Source of the DNA: an uncultured Desulfobulbaceae bacterium
GTDB lineage: Bacteria; Desulfobacterota; Desulfobulbia; Desulfobulbales; CALZHT01
Reading direction: 5' to 3'
DNA length: 64,000 nt
NCBI GenBank assembly: GCA_945787445.1
Contig: CALZHT010000022.1
Coordinates: 35,432 to 99,431, forward strand
The position numbers and the translations under genes were made by a program. This document shows, piece after piece, positions 1-9,028 of the stretch. Each line of letters starts with the position of its first letter. Positions within the stretch are counted from its first letter, which is position 1. The notes under the pieces were generated by a model. The model was not told the origin of the DNA, did no database searches, and saw only the letters and a program-made list of their open reading frames with translations.

Positions 1-1
1 C

Positions 2-1297
2 AAAAGCCTCGTCCCCTTGGAAAGTCTCAAAACAGGAACAGAGCGTATCGCTCAAGGTGACTTCAGCAGCCGGGTTGAAGTGAACAGCAAAGATGAATTT
101 GCCGACTTGGCATATTCATTCAATGCAATGTCCGGCCAGCTCAGCGGACAATTCAACACCCTGACCACAATGTCAGAAATAGACAGGGCCATTCTCTCTT
201 CCTTGGAAACAGATACTATTGTTGATACGATGCTCAGTCGTTTATTTTCTTTCTTGAATTGTGAAATGGTGGCCATTGGTCTTGTTACCCCTGATAATGG
301 TAAACATCTGCACTATTCACTGCAGGACAAGGAAAAAGGCGTAGTTCGCCTGGAACAAGGGGCAGAAATGACTCCTGCGCATGCTAAACAATTACTTTCA
401 GGTGAAGTTGTTATTGATACAGGAGAAAAAGTACCGGACTACCTGACTCTATTGCAACACTATTCCGCGACAGCCTATGCCGTTATTCCTCTGGTTCTCA
501 AAGAGAAACTCGCCGGCGTGTTTGTACTCGGTTATGCTGAAGGGACAATAAAGGACAAGGAGGACGATATTGCCCATGCCAGCCAACTGGCCACGCAGAT
601 GGCTGTTGCCCTGGCAAATTCACACCTTATTGAAGAACTTGAACGGTTGAGCTGGGGTGCAATTCAGGCTTTTGGAAGAACCGTAGATGCGAAGTCTTCA
701 TGGACTGCCGGTCATTCCGAGCGTGTAACAATCTATGCCCTACAGATTGCTCAGGCTATTCCGCTTTCCAAGGAGCGTCAAGAAATACTGCGGCGGGCCG
801 CTTTCTTGCATGATATTGGTAAAATTGGCGTCCCTGTTACATTGCTCGATAAGAATGGCAAGCTTACCGACGAGGAGTATGATGCTGTCAAGAAACATCC
901 AGCTATGGGAGCACGAATTTTAGAGCCTATCGGAGCCTTTGAGGAAATTATCCCGATCATTAAACAGCATCATGAACATTATGATGGAAACGGATATCCT
1001 GATGGCTTGCAAGAAGGTCAAATAACACTTGAGGGAAGAATTCTAGCAGTGGCCGATGTATTTGATGCGCTGATTTCTGATCGCCCCTACCGGGAAAAGT
1101 GGACCAGAGAAAAAATTGTTCTTTACATGCAGGAGAAGGCTGGAACACAATTCGATCCGGAAATTGTTGCCATATTTCTCAATCTCTTGGAAAACGAGGC
1201 TATCACTTTAAATCCTTTGACACTTTTTGAAAGCGAATATGGTCTAAAAGATGAGCTGGTAGTAGCTGCCAGTTCCGCAGCCGCAGCGCACTGGTAA
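2..1297 (+). CDS. HAMP-GAF-HD-GYP cyclic-di-GMP phosphodiesterase, 5' end outside window
   Basis: The reading frame is open to the window edge, so the N-terminus (probably a membrane sensor region) is missing; the TTG at 17 is only an internal Leu codon. The visible protein starts inside a HAMP linker (about 45 residues), continues with a GAF-like segment (about 50-205) and ends with an HD-GYP domain (about 215-400). The HD pair sits in FLHDIGKIG and the GYP signature in HHEHYDGNGYP, so all hallmark metal and substrate residues of this phosphodiesterase family are present. The family hydrolyses c-di-GMP to GMP or pGpG at the membrane. Another HD-GYP gene, a PilZ gene and a c-di-GMP riboswitch occur in this window. 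The domain call is firm; the signal sensed is unknown. Confidence 0.92.
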   Translation, partial: KSLVPLESLKTGTERIAQGDFSSRVEVNSKDEFADLAYSFNAMSGQLSGQFNTLTTMSEIDRAILSSLETDTIVDTMLSRLFSFLNCEMVAIGLVTPDNGKHLHYSLQDKEKGVVRLEQGAEMTPAHAKQLLSGEVVIDTGEKVPDYLTLLQHYSATAYAVIPLVLKEKLAGVFVLGYAEGTIKDKEDDIAHASQLATQMAVALANSHLIEELERLSWGAIQAFGRTVDAKSSWTAGHSERVTIYALQIAQAIPLSKERQEILRRAAFLHDIGKIGVPVTLLDKNGKLTDEEYDAVKKHPAMGARILEPIGAFEEIIPIIKQHHEHYDGNGYPDGLQEGQITLEGRILAVADVFDALISDRPYREKWTREKIVLYMQEKAGTQFDPEIVAIFLNLLENEAITLNPLTLFESEYGLKDELVVAASSAAAAHW

Positions 1298-1566
1298 GCC
1301 CTATTCTGAAAAGGTTCTGAGCGGCTGCTGGGAGGTTCGATGAACCAAAGATGTTTCTGCCGCAAAATCCGCAACCTATATATTCTTTTCCTACAAAGAA
1401 GTTTTTTCAGTCTGGTATTCTATATATGATAAAATTGTCAATCTAGCAGGGCATCATCAGCCCCTCCTCTAAAATACCTGATTACCAACTTGAAAAGTAG
1501 TTCCAGTATCCTAAGATCTATAAATAACAGCACCGTTACCAAAACGGAATACAGGACGGATACGAA

Positions 1567-2697
1567 ATGACTGATAAGAACGCAGACCTGGCCGGACCAG
1601 GCATCGGCAATTATGACGACGTTTTTGAAAGCCTCCCCAAGGACTACGAAGCCCTTCTCCCTCCGAAGGAAAGAATGGACGCCGTCTTTGCAATGAAAAA
1701 GTATATTGAGGAAAATCTGTGCCGCGAACTCAATCTGCACATGGTTCAGGTTCCTCTAATTGTTGACAAGGACAGCGGGGTAAACGATTACCTGGATCGC
1801 GACGGTTCACGAACCCCAGTGGAATTCCTCTGCGGTCTGGGTCTCGAAAAGCCCATAACAGCCCAGGTTGTCCAGGCCGCTACCAAATGGAAACGAGTGG
1901 CTCTCAAACAGTTCGGTTGCAAGGTTGGCGAAGGCATCTGCACCGATATGAAGGCGGTGCGCAAGGACTATTTTCTGGACCATGATCACAGCGCCTATGT
2001 GGATCAATGGGATTGGGAGCGGGTCATCACCATGGAAGAACGCAACCTTGACTTCTTAAAGGATGTGGTACAAAAGATCTGGAAGGTGATCCGGGGAGCC
2101 GGCCGGATGGCCCAGGATATGTTCCCTGAGCTCAAGACCTCTAAATACCCCGATTTTCCCGATGAGCTCACATTCCTCCATGCCGAAGAGATTCTCGATA
2201 TGTACCCGGATCTGCCAAGGAAGGAGAGGGAGACCCGCGTTTTAAAGGAGAAATCCCCGGCAATCTTTATCATCGGCATTGGCTGGCCCCTGAAGGACGG
2301 CTATCCACACGAGATGCGCGCAGCGGATTATGATGATTGGGCTACCGGGACTATTGTCAAAAACAATGAGCACTACCACGGCTTAAACGGAGATATCCTG
2401 GTCTGGAACCCGGTGACGGAAAGACGCCATGAGTTGACCTCGATGGGGATACGGGTCACCAAGGAGTCTCTCAAAGTTCAGCTTAAAATGTCCGGCCAGG
2501 AGGATTTCCTCAACCTGCCTTATCACCAGGCCATCCTTAATGATGAGATTCCGCTGAGTATCGGCGGAGGTATCGGCCAGTCCAGGACTTACATGTATCT
2601 GCTGCGCACCGCCCATATCGGAGAGGTCAGCGTCTCAGTGTGGCCGAAGATCCTCAAAGACATATGTGCGCAAAAAAATATCCTCGTTCTGGAGTAA
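1567..2697 (+). CDS. asnA: Aspartate-ammonia ligase (asparagine synthetase A)
   Basis: Cytoplasmic AsnA makes asparagine from aspartate, ammonia and ATP with a class-II aminoacyl-tRNA-synthetase-like core. Signature blocks recalled from Escherichia coli AsnA are all present: KWKR near residue 100, YVDQWDWERV, GLNGDILVWNPV, SMGIRV and the closing IGGGIGQSR. At 376 residues it is about 45 longer than the E. coli enzyme; the extra length lies mostly at the N-terminus, before the segment that aligns with the family. The ATG at 1567 has no strong ribosome-binding site, so a start a few codons downstream is possible. It stands alone, with noncoding DNA on both sides. Confidence 0.95.
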   Translation: MTDKNADLAGPGIGNYDDVFESLPKDYEALLPPKERMDAVFAMKKYIEENLCRELNLHMVQVPLIVDKDSGVNDYLDRDGSRTPVEFLCGLGLEKPITAQVVQAATKWKRVALKQFGCKVGEGICTDMKAVRKDYFLDHDHSAYVDQWDWERVITMEERNLDFLKDVVQKIWKVIRGAGRMAQDMFPELKTSKYPDFPDELTFLHAEEILDMYPDLPRKERETRVLKEKSPAIFIIGIGWPLKDGYPHEMRAADYDDWATGTIVKNNEHYHGLNGDILVWNPVTERRHELTSMGIRVTKESLKVQLKMSGQEDFLNLPYHQAILNDEIPLSIGGGIGQSRTYMYLLRTAHIGEVSVSVWPKILKDICAQKNILVLE

Positions 2698-3033
2698 CAA
2701 GCCGAATATAATGCAATTGTGGAAACCTGAAGAATGAATGGAGTAATTGGAAATGGCAACGTGTTCAGATATTTTGCGCAAGGGTCGTTTTGGTTGGATA
2801 CTACACAATCCATTATAAAATTATTGATAAAACCGGAATGATGATATGATTATGAACAAGTCAATAATTATGTGTTTATGCGGCTGTAATGCCTGGCGCT
2901 CGCCTGGTTATCCCGGTTGGCGCGCCCCATTCGCTCCAGCATTTATTGCTCGTCGAAAAGCAAAAGAATGATGAAATTTCAACCAGAGAGATTTTAGCAG
3001 TGTTCTTTGTGCCGCTTACTGGTGGAGAAAGGT
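2698..3033. other. Intergenic region, no gene seen
   Basis: About 335 bases between asnA and the next small gene. No open frame with a credible start, no convincing hairpin terminator and no RNA signature. A short GC-rich stretch near 2893-2930 contains a GGCGCGCC palindrome, otherwise the segment is AT-rich. The leader of the downstream gene probably lies at its right end. Confidence 0.4.
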
Positions 3034-3288
3034 ATGAGTGATACTGTATTTGATATCAGAGTCTCATGTTATGCAGGGTTTCGTGGGGAAGAAACACCGC
3101 GCCGTTTCTTCCTGCAAGAAAGGCGAGTAGAAGTGCTGGAAGTTATTGATCGTTGGCTCGCGCCTGACCATAGATATTTCAAGGTTCGTGGTGATGACGG
3201 CGCCATGTATATTCTCCGGCACGACATATCCTCAGAAAAATGGGAATTAATCATGTATGACACTACTCGGTCAGTGTCGCCGGCCTGA
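3034..3288 (+). CDS. Small conserved cytoplasmic protein of unknown function
   Basis: An 84-residue protein. The ATG at 3034 is chosen because GGAGAAAGG lies just upstream; an in-frame TTG at 3007 has no such support. The sequence has no signal peptide or membrane segment. Its middle (VLEVIDRWLAPDHRYFKVR followed by a GAMYILRHD block) resembles short proteins I recall from sulfate- and metal-reducing bacteria, in which the protein is mostly beta strand, but no function is known to me. The gene ends one base before the convergent stop codon of the HDOD gene, so the two transcripts meet tail to tail with no spacer. Confidence 0.65.
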   Translation: MSDTVFDIRVSCYAGFRGEETPRRFFLQERRVEVLEVIDRWLAPDHRYFKVRGDDGAMYILRHDISSEKWELIMYDTTRSVSPA

Positions 3289-4173
3289 CTAAAATTGAGA
3301 ATCATGCAACATGAATTTTTCCGCTTCAGGTTGTAATTCCGATAATTCTCCCATCAAAACCAGAAATTCAGATTCTTCAATTTGTAAGGAAGTTTTAATG
3401 GTTTGAGCGATTTCTATTTTCTTTTCTTTTTTCAACTCATCACTCAGCAACACGGCTGTTACGTTGCCCAAGGAAATCATGGAAGTAAAATTTCCCGTTG
3501 CGCCTTTATTGGTATGACTGGTCAGGTCATGAAGGCCATGGAAAGAACAGGCTTGTCGAATATTATTGGGTAATCTCCAACGATCACACAAGAGGGTGCC
3601 AAGATAGGCACTTGAAGGGAGGGAATAATGTTTTTCAGCTTCGCTGAAAAGGCATTTATTGATATTGCTGAATTTATTAATTTCTTTGTACTGATCGGGG
3701 AAAAACTTAAGATATATCAACTTGCCTATATCATGCAGAATAGCAGCTGACCAGAGTTCATCTGTGTTCAGCAGTGGTTCAAATTTAGAAGCCAGACTCT
3801 TTGCACACAGGGCGGCAAATACGGAATGGAGCCAAATTGTGTTAAGCTCTTTTTTTTCTTCGGTGGCCAGGGTGTTAACAACAGAAATCGATAACACAAT
3901 ACGATGTATCGTATTAATACCAAGATAGGCTACGGCAAGTTTTGTATTAGAGATCTCCACCGGCAAACCATAATAGGCAGAATTCACAATTTTAAGGATC
4001 TGGGCAACCAGTGAAGGATCTCGATTAATAAGGTCGGCTATTCTGTCAATGTCAATGTCTTTCGAGAGAATAATATTCTGAATTTGGGTCAAAACTTCAG
4101 GCAGGGCAGGGAGTGAACAATGTTCGTATAAAAAAGTTTTCGGATCAATTTCAATAGGGCTGAGCTGAGTCAT
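3289..4173 (-). CDS. HDOD domain signal-transduction protein
   Basis: A 294-residue protein made almost wholly of an HDOD domain, an HD-superfamily fold without the full catalytic metal set, common in regulators of motility, biofilm and chemosensory pathways. Typical family blocks are LPALPEVLTQI near residue 20, RDPSLVAQILKIVNSAYYG near 50-70, and the AAILHDIGKLIYL motif near the middle. No receiver or GGDEF domain is attached, so it probably acts as a stand-alone scaffold or binding protein. The start ATG at 4173 follows a weak purine stretch. It ends against the convergent small gene. Its partner is unknown. Confidence 0.88.
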   Translation of the reverse strand: MTQLSPIEIDPKTFLYEHCSLPALPEVLTQIQNIILSKDIDIDRIADLINRDPSLVAQILKIVNSAYYGLPVEISNTKLAVAYLGINTIHRIVLSISVVNTLATEEKKELNTIWLHSVFAALCAKSLASKFEPLLNTDELWSAAILHDIGKLIYLKFFPDQYKEINKFSNINKCLFSEAEKHYSLPSSAYLGTLLCDRWRLPNNIRQACSFHGLHDLTSHTNKGATGNFTSMISLGNVTAVLLSDELKKEKKIEIAQTIKTSLQIEESEFLVLMGELSELQPEAEKFMLHDSQF

Positions 4174-4645
4174 AAAAGTATATACCCCTAATAATTTGTC
4201 TCTTACTTATTATACAATTTTATTCATACCATTTACCACTTCCACAGGATCATTATTTGATTTTTTCTGAAAATAAGGAGAGTTTCCGGTTTCGATGTCG
4301 GTCCTGACAGTTGTTTCTTTATAAGTATTTTCCATGCCTTTTCCCTAATGCTCTCCTATAGTGCCAGAAAGAACTAAAGCCCAGTTCATCAAGCACAGAA
4401 AACGCATTCCATGCTTCTTGCAGACCAACATTTTTTGGATTTGCCGATGCTTAGGCTAAACCGATGTTGCCAGCAAGCAAGCGACTGAACCACTGAGGAA
4501 ATAAATCTTGCTTCTGGGCGCGTTATTTAAGAGGATTAGTTGTCATAACGAAAAAATTGTCTTAATCTGACAGAGAGGGTTGCATCTTTCCTGAAACCAT
4601 GTTTCATCAAAGTAATAACTATTTTTCTTTTTGGAGAAGGGAACA
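4174..4645. other. Divergent intergenic region
   Basis: About 470 bases between the divergent HDOD and PilZ genes, so it should hold both promoters. It is AT-rich near both genes. I could not pick a promoter with confidence and saw no gene, repeat shared with the rest of the window, or structured RNA. Confidence 0.4.
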
Positions 4646-4993
4646 ATGGGAACGATCGATAGAAGAGAGCAAAAAAGGGTGCCGGCCAGGTTTGAAGTCA
4701 ACTTCATCCATCAGGGAGATTATCTTATCTCCTTCAGTGAAAATATATCCGTTGATGGAATGTTTTTGTTCACTGAAACTCCCCCACGGGTTGGGGATAC
4801 CACAAAACTGACATTTTCCGTAGGAGATTTACAGGAAGAATCCGTTGAAGCCAAAGTAATGTGGGTCAATCAAAACGGGTCATCTGATGATGCAGGCATT
4901 GGAGTTCAGTTCATTAATCCCTCTCAACACCTTAAGGAAGCAATGTTACATGTTGTCAAGCGGGTTGCTCTTTTTGACGAGAAGCAATTTTAG
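4646..4993 (+). CDS. PilZ domain cyclic-di-GMP receptor
   Basis: A 115-residue single-domain PilZ protein. The c-di-GMP-binding elements are visible: an N-terminal RRxxR-type arm (RREQKRVPAR) and the ENISVDGMF strand that matches the D/N-x-S-x-x-G motif. The protein ends shortly after the barrel, so it carries no output domain and probably works by binding a partner. The ATG at 4646 is preferred over an upstream in-frame TTG at 4631 because GGAGAAGGG sits five bases before it. It is followed by about 600 bases of noncoding DNA and then a c-di-GMP riboswitch, so two c-di-GMP readouts are close neighbours. Confidence 0.88.
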   Translation: MGTIDRREQKRVPARFEVNFIHQGDYLISFSENISVDGMFLFTETPPRVGDTTKLTFSVGDLQEESVEAKVMWVNQNGSSDDAGIGVQFINPSQHLKEAMLHVVKRVALFDEKQF

Positions 4994-5611
4994 GGCGCAC
5001 CCAATTCACGTTCCTTGATTTGAGTGCAGGTCAGGCTGGATGCTCAACCATAAAGCAAACAACCATTGCCCGGCGCATTAAAGGTCCTGAAGTATAAATT
5101 TTTACAGCGCCTCGCATGAAATTCCCCGCCGCCCCATGAAAACAGATCCCCTGTTTTGTGCCGTCCGGCCGCGGCCATTTTACCAGCACTTCCTATGCAT
5201 TTCTGATTACATCTACAGAGACAGATCATTTTCTTAGGCTGCATTACCCTATGATCGATTACGAGCAGCGAGAATTATTTTCCTGACATAAAAACATATT
5301 CAAGAAGAAACAAGGCGGTAAGGAGGAGGCCCTGGAATCATCCCGGCGGCCCACTGCATTGTTTCGCAACAATACTTGTGAGAAAAGCGGGCTAGATGAC
5401 AAAGATAGAATGTGAATACGATCCGCATGAAAAGATCCGTCGGCTCACGTCGTATCTCTGATGAGATTTTAGCCTCAATGCGGCCTTTTCCATTGGTGGT
5501 TCCGAGGTTTCCGCAAAGGGAAAAAAGAGCAGTAACATCCTTGTTCCGGTCCATCTGCGCATTGACTAATTGAATCAATTTTGTTATAAATAAATAGTAA
5601 AAAAAGATCTG
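4994..5611. other. Intergenic region upstream of the riboswitch
   Basis: About 600 bases with no credible gene on either strand; the open frames there lack ribosome-binding sites and conserved sequence. The promoter of the riboswitch transcript should lie at the right end, where the sequence becomes very AT-rich (about 5575-5605), but no clear -35/-10 pair was found. Confidence 0.4.
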
Positions 5612-5697
5612 ATAAAAGGCAAATCCATCGAAAGGTGGAGGCGCAAAGTCACCGGTCTACAGGAGCTTTGTCTCTATGACAGCGGGATTGCCGGATT
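5612..5697 (+). promoter_or_regulatory. Cyclic-di-GMP-I riboswitch (GEMM-I)
   Basis: The aptamer core is recognisable by eye. GGCAAAT is followed by a stem CCATC-GAAA-GGTGG with its GNRA tetraloop. Next come the conserved GGCGCAAAG joining segment, a second hairpin opening with CACCGGTCTA, then CTATGACAGC, and closure by GGGATTGCC, which pairs back to the opening GGCAAATCC. This order and these loops match the well-studied Vc2 class. It ends about 70 bases before the start codon at 5765. No obvious terminator hairpin follows, so control may act on translation or through a less obvious expression platform. Confidence 0.88.
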
Positions 5698-5764
5698 TAC
5701 TTAACCACATGCTCACTGCTGATCCTTCTGTTGTTACCAAATGCCGCCCAGAGGAGATGCAGAG

Positions 5765-6805
5765 ATGCAGAAGGCGACACCCTCTTCCAAGAAAGTAACA
5801 ATTCTGAGAAAAATTTTTAAAAGTAACCGCAGTAATACCTTTTCAGCCGGCTTGATATTCATTTTCGGTGCAAACCTACTGTTTTTTTTGTTTCTTCTTG
5901 TCTGCACCCCTGCTGACGCCGAAGTACAGCACAGTTCCTCGCAGGATCAAAATACAATCCTTGACGAGTCTGCCTTGCCAACTGCCTACGGGGAAGTGAT
6001 CTTCCGTCACAATGAATTGAGCCCGAAACAACTCTTTATCATCGGAATGGGCCACAGGAGTTTTCTGAGCAGGCAAAATGGCAGCAACACCTCAAAAACT
6101 CAGGCTGAAGTATTCAGAATAGGAGAATGGCTGAACCGCCATAAAAACTTGCAGCTCATTTTGCCCGAAGGTTTTTTCAGGGCGGCTGCTGATAACAATG
6201 AGGCAAGTTTTGCGCAAATGGGTGATGTTCACTTTGATCTCGAAAGTCAATTGTTTGATGCTCAGATTCTTGAGCAAAAACTCTCAGACAATTCTTGCTA
6301 TGTAAATGCTGAAATGCTTTTGATTGAGAATTACATGATGAGAGCGCAGCAAGTGGAGGATATGCATCTCTATGATGCAGTGAGCAGCAGGCTTGCCAGA
6401 CTTGAAGAAAGCTCCGATGATTCTAATGATCCTTTGTCGCTGCAATTTGAACTGAATTCTCTGCAGGAATTAAGGACCGCAACAATGCTGCAGAATATTC
6501 CGGGCATAATAGAGTCCGAGTTCCGTCAGGGCAACATCAAAAAGAGGTTCGCACTGTTGACCATAGGGTTGGCTCACATCAATGAGATCATCAGGTTTGT
6601 TGATGAAAACAGAATAGAAATATCTTCCCCCGATAATCTTCCTGGGCAGCGTGGAGATTATCTCTCTGATGTAAATCTAGTAAGAGAAGGATTCGGCATC
6701 ACAATTATCATCCCACGGACACTGGCGGAAGACCGGGAGGTCCTTAAAGTAACCAAGCTGGAAGACATTTTTGTCAAAGATCAGGTTGTAATGGCCTCTC
6801 CTTGA
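5765..6805 (+). CDS. Membrane-anchored protein with TraB/TIKI-like motifs, riboswitch-controlled
   Basis: A 346-residue protein with a hydrophobic segment at about residues 28-50 ending near a TPADAEV junction, so it is exported or anchored with the rest outside the cytoplasm. Conserved-looking spots are GMGHRS (about 98-103), LILPEGFF (about 132-139) and LTIGLAHINEI (about 265-275), which recall the haem-uptake/TIKI/TraB superfamily of putative metalloproteases; this is a weak motif-level match. ATG 5765 is chosen because GAGGAG lies eight bases upstream. The c-di-GMP riboswitch in its leader says expression responds to c-di-GMP. No partner gene follows in the same direction. Confidence 0.7.
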   Translation: MQKATPSSKKVTILRKIFKSNRSNTFSAGLIFIFGANLLFFLFLLVCTPADAEVQHSSSQDQNTILDESALPTAYGEVIFRHNELSPKQLFIIGMGHRSFLSRQNGSNTSKTQAEVFRIGEWLNRHKNLQLILPEGFFRAAADNNEASFAQMGDVHFDLESQLFDAQILEQKLSDNSCYVNAEMLLIENYMMRAQQVEDMHLYDAVSSRLARLEESSDDSNDPLSLQFELNSLQELRTATMLQNIPGIIESEFRQGNIKKRFALLTIGLAHINEIIRFVDENRIEISSPDNLPGQRGDYLSDVNLVREGFGITIIIPRTLAEDREVLKVTKLEDIFVKDQVVMASP

Positions 6806-6962
6806 AAATTGTTGGAGCCTGTAAAGGGCACATAATATTTACGAATGCATGTACCGTGGCATTAAAAAAGGGCTACCAACTAGTAGTAGCCCCCTGAACG
6901 GCAATGATGGGTTTCATGTGCAGAGGCAAGGACAATTCCTTCCACCTGCATACCAAATACTT

Positions 6963-7439
6963 TTACTCCTTGCTGCCTTCCGTTTTGCTCTCCCATTTCG
7001 GCGTAAGTCCATAATATTTATGGATTTCTTTATTAAACTCCTCATTCGACATAGTGGCCTGTTGTTTGGGGGCGTCGGCCAGTTTTTTTTCATCGATTTT
7101 CAAGGCCACCTTATTTTCCTCGCCAAGCATGCTAATGGCCTGAAAGGGTACGGCATGACCTTCTCCACTGGCGCCGGCCATGGTAACGATTACATAATTG
7201 ATATTTCCCGAAGCAGCGTCCCGTATCTGATCTGAGATTTTGCCGATAACCTCACCCTGCTGATTGGTCACATCCAGCCCGACCAGGCTTTTTTCCGCTG
7301 CAACAAGACCCTCCGGATTTTCCGCCGCCATGCTTGCGGACGGTATTTTCTCGGCTTTTTCCATTTCTGATGCCACAGATCCGCAAGCAAATGCCAGACT
7401 GATCAATGTAAAAAAGATTACCATGTTGATTAGTTTCAT
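6963..7439 (-). CDS. PRC-barrel domain lipoprotein or periplasmic protein
   Basis: A 158-residue exported protein. A signal peptide (residues 1-19) ends in LAFAC, a plausible though not ideal lipobox, so Cys19 may be lipidated. A PRC-barrel follows at about residues 50-115 (LVGLDVTNQQGEVIGKI and the NINYVIVTM strand). PRC-barrels are small beta domains involved in protein or RNA contacts; exported versions are common in environmental bacteria and their role is unclear. A strong ribosome-binding site (AAGGAGGGG) precedes the ATG. The gene is convergent with the riboswitch-controlled gene and appears monocistronic. Confidence 0.85.
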   Translation of the reverse strand: MKLINMVIFFTLISLAFACGSVASEMEKAEKIPSASMAAENPEGLVAAEKSLVGLDVTNQQGEVIGKISDQIRDAASGNINYVIVTMAGASGEGHAVPFQAISMLGEENKVALKIDEKKLADAPKQQATMSNEEFNKEIHKYYGLTPKWESKTEGSKE

Positions 7440-7746
7440 TTTTTCCCCTCCTTAGCTATTTATCTACTGATACCCATCTTGGCCATTATTGAAATTCTTG
7501 ATATATATGGAATGGTCGACATGAATTTTGGCAGAAAAGGATTGTATTCATGCAGATACGGCAGCTGCTGTGAACTTTTGCGGATGCTTTTTTCTTCATG
7601 AATCATCCCTAATGTATTCGGTTGTAAAAGTATTTTACTGTTTATTTGGCTATATCTTTGGTGTAGGCCTGAAGAAATATCCTTGTCAAGAAAAAAATAA
7701 CAGCAGCTCTTATTACGGTGAAGGTAATTTGGGGGTGGGACAAATT

Positions 7747-8280
7747 ATGGCCAGCTATTCCCGTAATGAAATATTCTGGGGCGAAGTGGATAGAAAAATT
7801 CACCTTGCTCACCATCTTTATAATCTGTTTGGCAGCACAATATTGGCAGTGCCCGCTATGCAGAGGCAGCTTGAGGGAATGGCACAATGTCTGAGTGATA
7901 CTAACAAGTTAATGCAGAATATGCGCCTCCCGGAACTGTGCAGCGATTGCGGCAATACCAGTCCGACGGGCGGTTGTTGCAGCAAGACCATGGATGAAGA
8001 AAGCGATGGGATTCTGTTTTTGATCAATTTTCTTGCTGGTTTTCAGATTACTGTGCATGACAATGACAACAGGGAATGCACCTTTCTTGGCCCTGAGGGT
8101 TGCGGTTTGCCATACAAGCCGATGTTCTGTTTGAACTACCTATGCCGCCGGATCAGTGATAACACGCCGAAATATTTATTAGATGAACTCGCAAAGTCAA
8201 CTGGTTGCCTGCTGCAAGAGCAGTATAGTATGGAATTGATGATCCTCGACGCACTCCACGAGCACCGTTGCCTGCTTTGA
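7747..8280 (+). CDS. Cysteine-cluster protein, possibly YkgJ-like metal or Fe-S binding
   Basis: A 177-residue soluble protein. Cysteines are spaced as CSDCGNTSPTGGCC and then CTFLGPEGCGLPYKPMFC followed by NYLC. This resembles the YkgJ-type cysteine cluster family, predicted to bind zinc or an iron-sulfur cluster, though the spacing is not identical. The frame is open upstream to 7528, but that part has no conserved look. ATG 7747 after a GGGGGTGGGA stretch is the preferred start; ATG 7612 is an alternative. Neighbours give no functional hint. Confidence 0.6.
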   Translation: MASYSRNEIFWGEVDRKIHLAHHLYNLFGSTILAVPAMQRQLEGMAQCLSDTNKLMQNMRLPELCSDCGNTSPTGGCCSKTMDEESDGILFLINFLAGFQITVHDNDNRECTFLGPEGCGLPYKPMFCLNYLCRRISDNTPKYLLDELAKSTGCLLQEQYSMELMILDALHEHRCLL

Positions 8281-8307
8281 TTGAGTTAATTCTAGTTGAA
8301 CACGATC

Positions 8308-8375
8308 AGCGAGCGTATTCCCCGCAGGTTACGCAAAAAGGTCGCGTGCGCAAGCGGCCGCGGGGAGCTTCAATT
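8308..8375 (-). repeat. Dispersed GC-rich hairpin repeat, copy 1
   Basis: Read on the minus strand this begins ATTGAAGCTCCCCGCGGCC and continues through GCTTGCG and GCGTAACC to CGGGGAAT. The same order of blocks occurs on the plus strand at 36675-36736. The CCCCGCGG and CGGGGA parts can pair into a hairpin. It is a REP-like element; no coding. Confidence 0.7.
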
Positions 8376-8773
8376 GATATGGATGAATCAATGATGTGAA
8401 TGAGGGTTAGGAATTTCGAGTTATATGTCTTCCGTCGATGGTGATGATAGTGTAAGGTCCTGATACTTTAAGACTATTTCATTTTTTTCCCCCATTTAGC
8501 ATTTTTTGCTGGACAACTTCCCATCTATTCGATAAATAAAATTACTATATATTGTGTGTGTGGGATCGTACGGTGCACAATATATTGTGTTTTTTTATTA
8601 AGGGCCTCTATTTTCAATGGCTTGGGCAAAGCTATCTGCCCGCCGTGACAAGCCTTCCGGCTTATCATTCTGAAAATTATAAAATCGTAATACTTTTTAC
8701 CGATTATTTTCCGCCGGATCATCACCATGAATGACGGCGATACCAGGATTCGGAGACATTGTGTGTGTGATTG

Positions 8774-8898
8774 ATACCAAGTCGCATTCAAATTCTAACT
8801 TTGTTGGCTGCGTCGTCGGCTTCCTCGACGTATTTCATATACGCCTCCGGAGCCTCCTCCTTAGCGGCCTTGTTATCTCTTTGGATGCAACTTGGTAT
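8774..8898. repeat. Hairpin element with 18-bp terminal inverted repeats
   Basis: The ends ATACCAAGTCGCATTCAA and TTGGATGCAACTTGGTAT are inverted copies matching at 16 of 18 positions and enclose about 90 bases with further internal complementarity (GGCTTC versus GGAGCC). It looks like a MITE or REP-like palindromic unit in the nrdJ upstream region. I recall similar units in sulfate-reducer genomes but cannot search for copies here. Confidence 0.65.
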
Positions 8899-9028
8899 TA
8901 TTTGCCGGCAAACATAGCGGTCGAAAACCCGATTCCGGCATGGATAAAGCACAAGCCAGCAGAAAGCATATGTTGATCTGACTACCATTCGTAAAGGAGT
9001 TTCCAAAAATCACAGCAGGAGTTGCCAA

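Noticed and set aside
5044..5578. Small minus-strand genes in the region before the riboswitch
   Set aside because: Frames of 66 and 92 codons lack ribosome-binding sites and conserved sequence.
8500..9028. Cobalamin riboswitch before nrdJ
   Set aside because: No B12-box-like core was found; the region is filled by a palindromic repeat.
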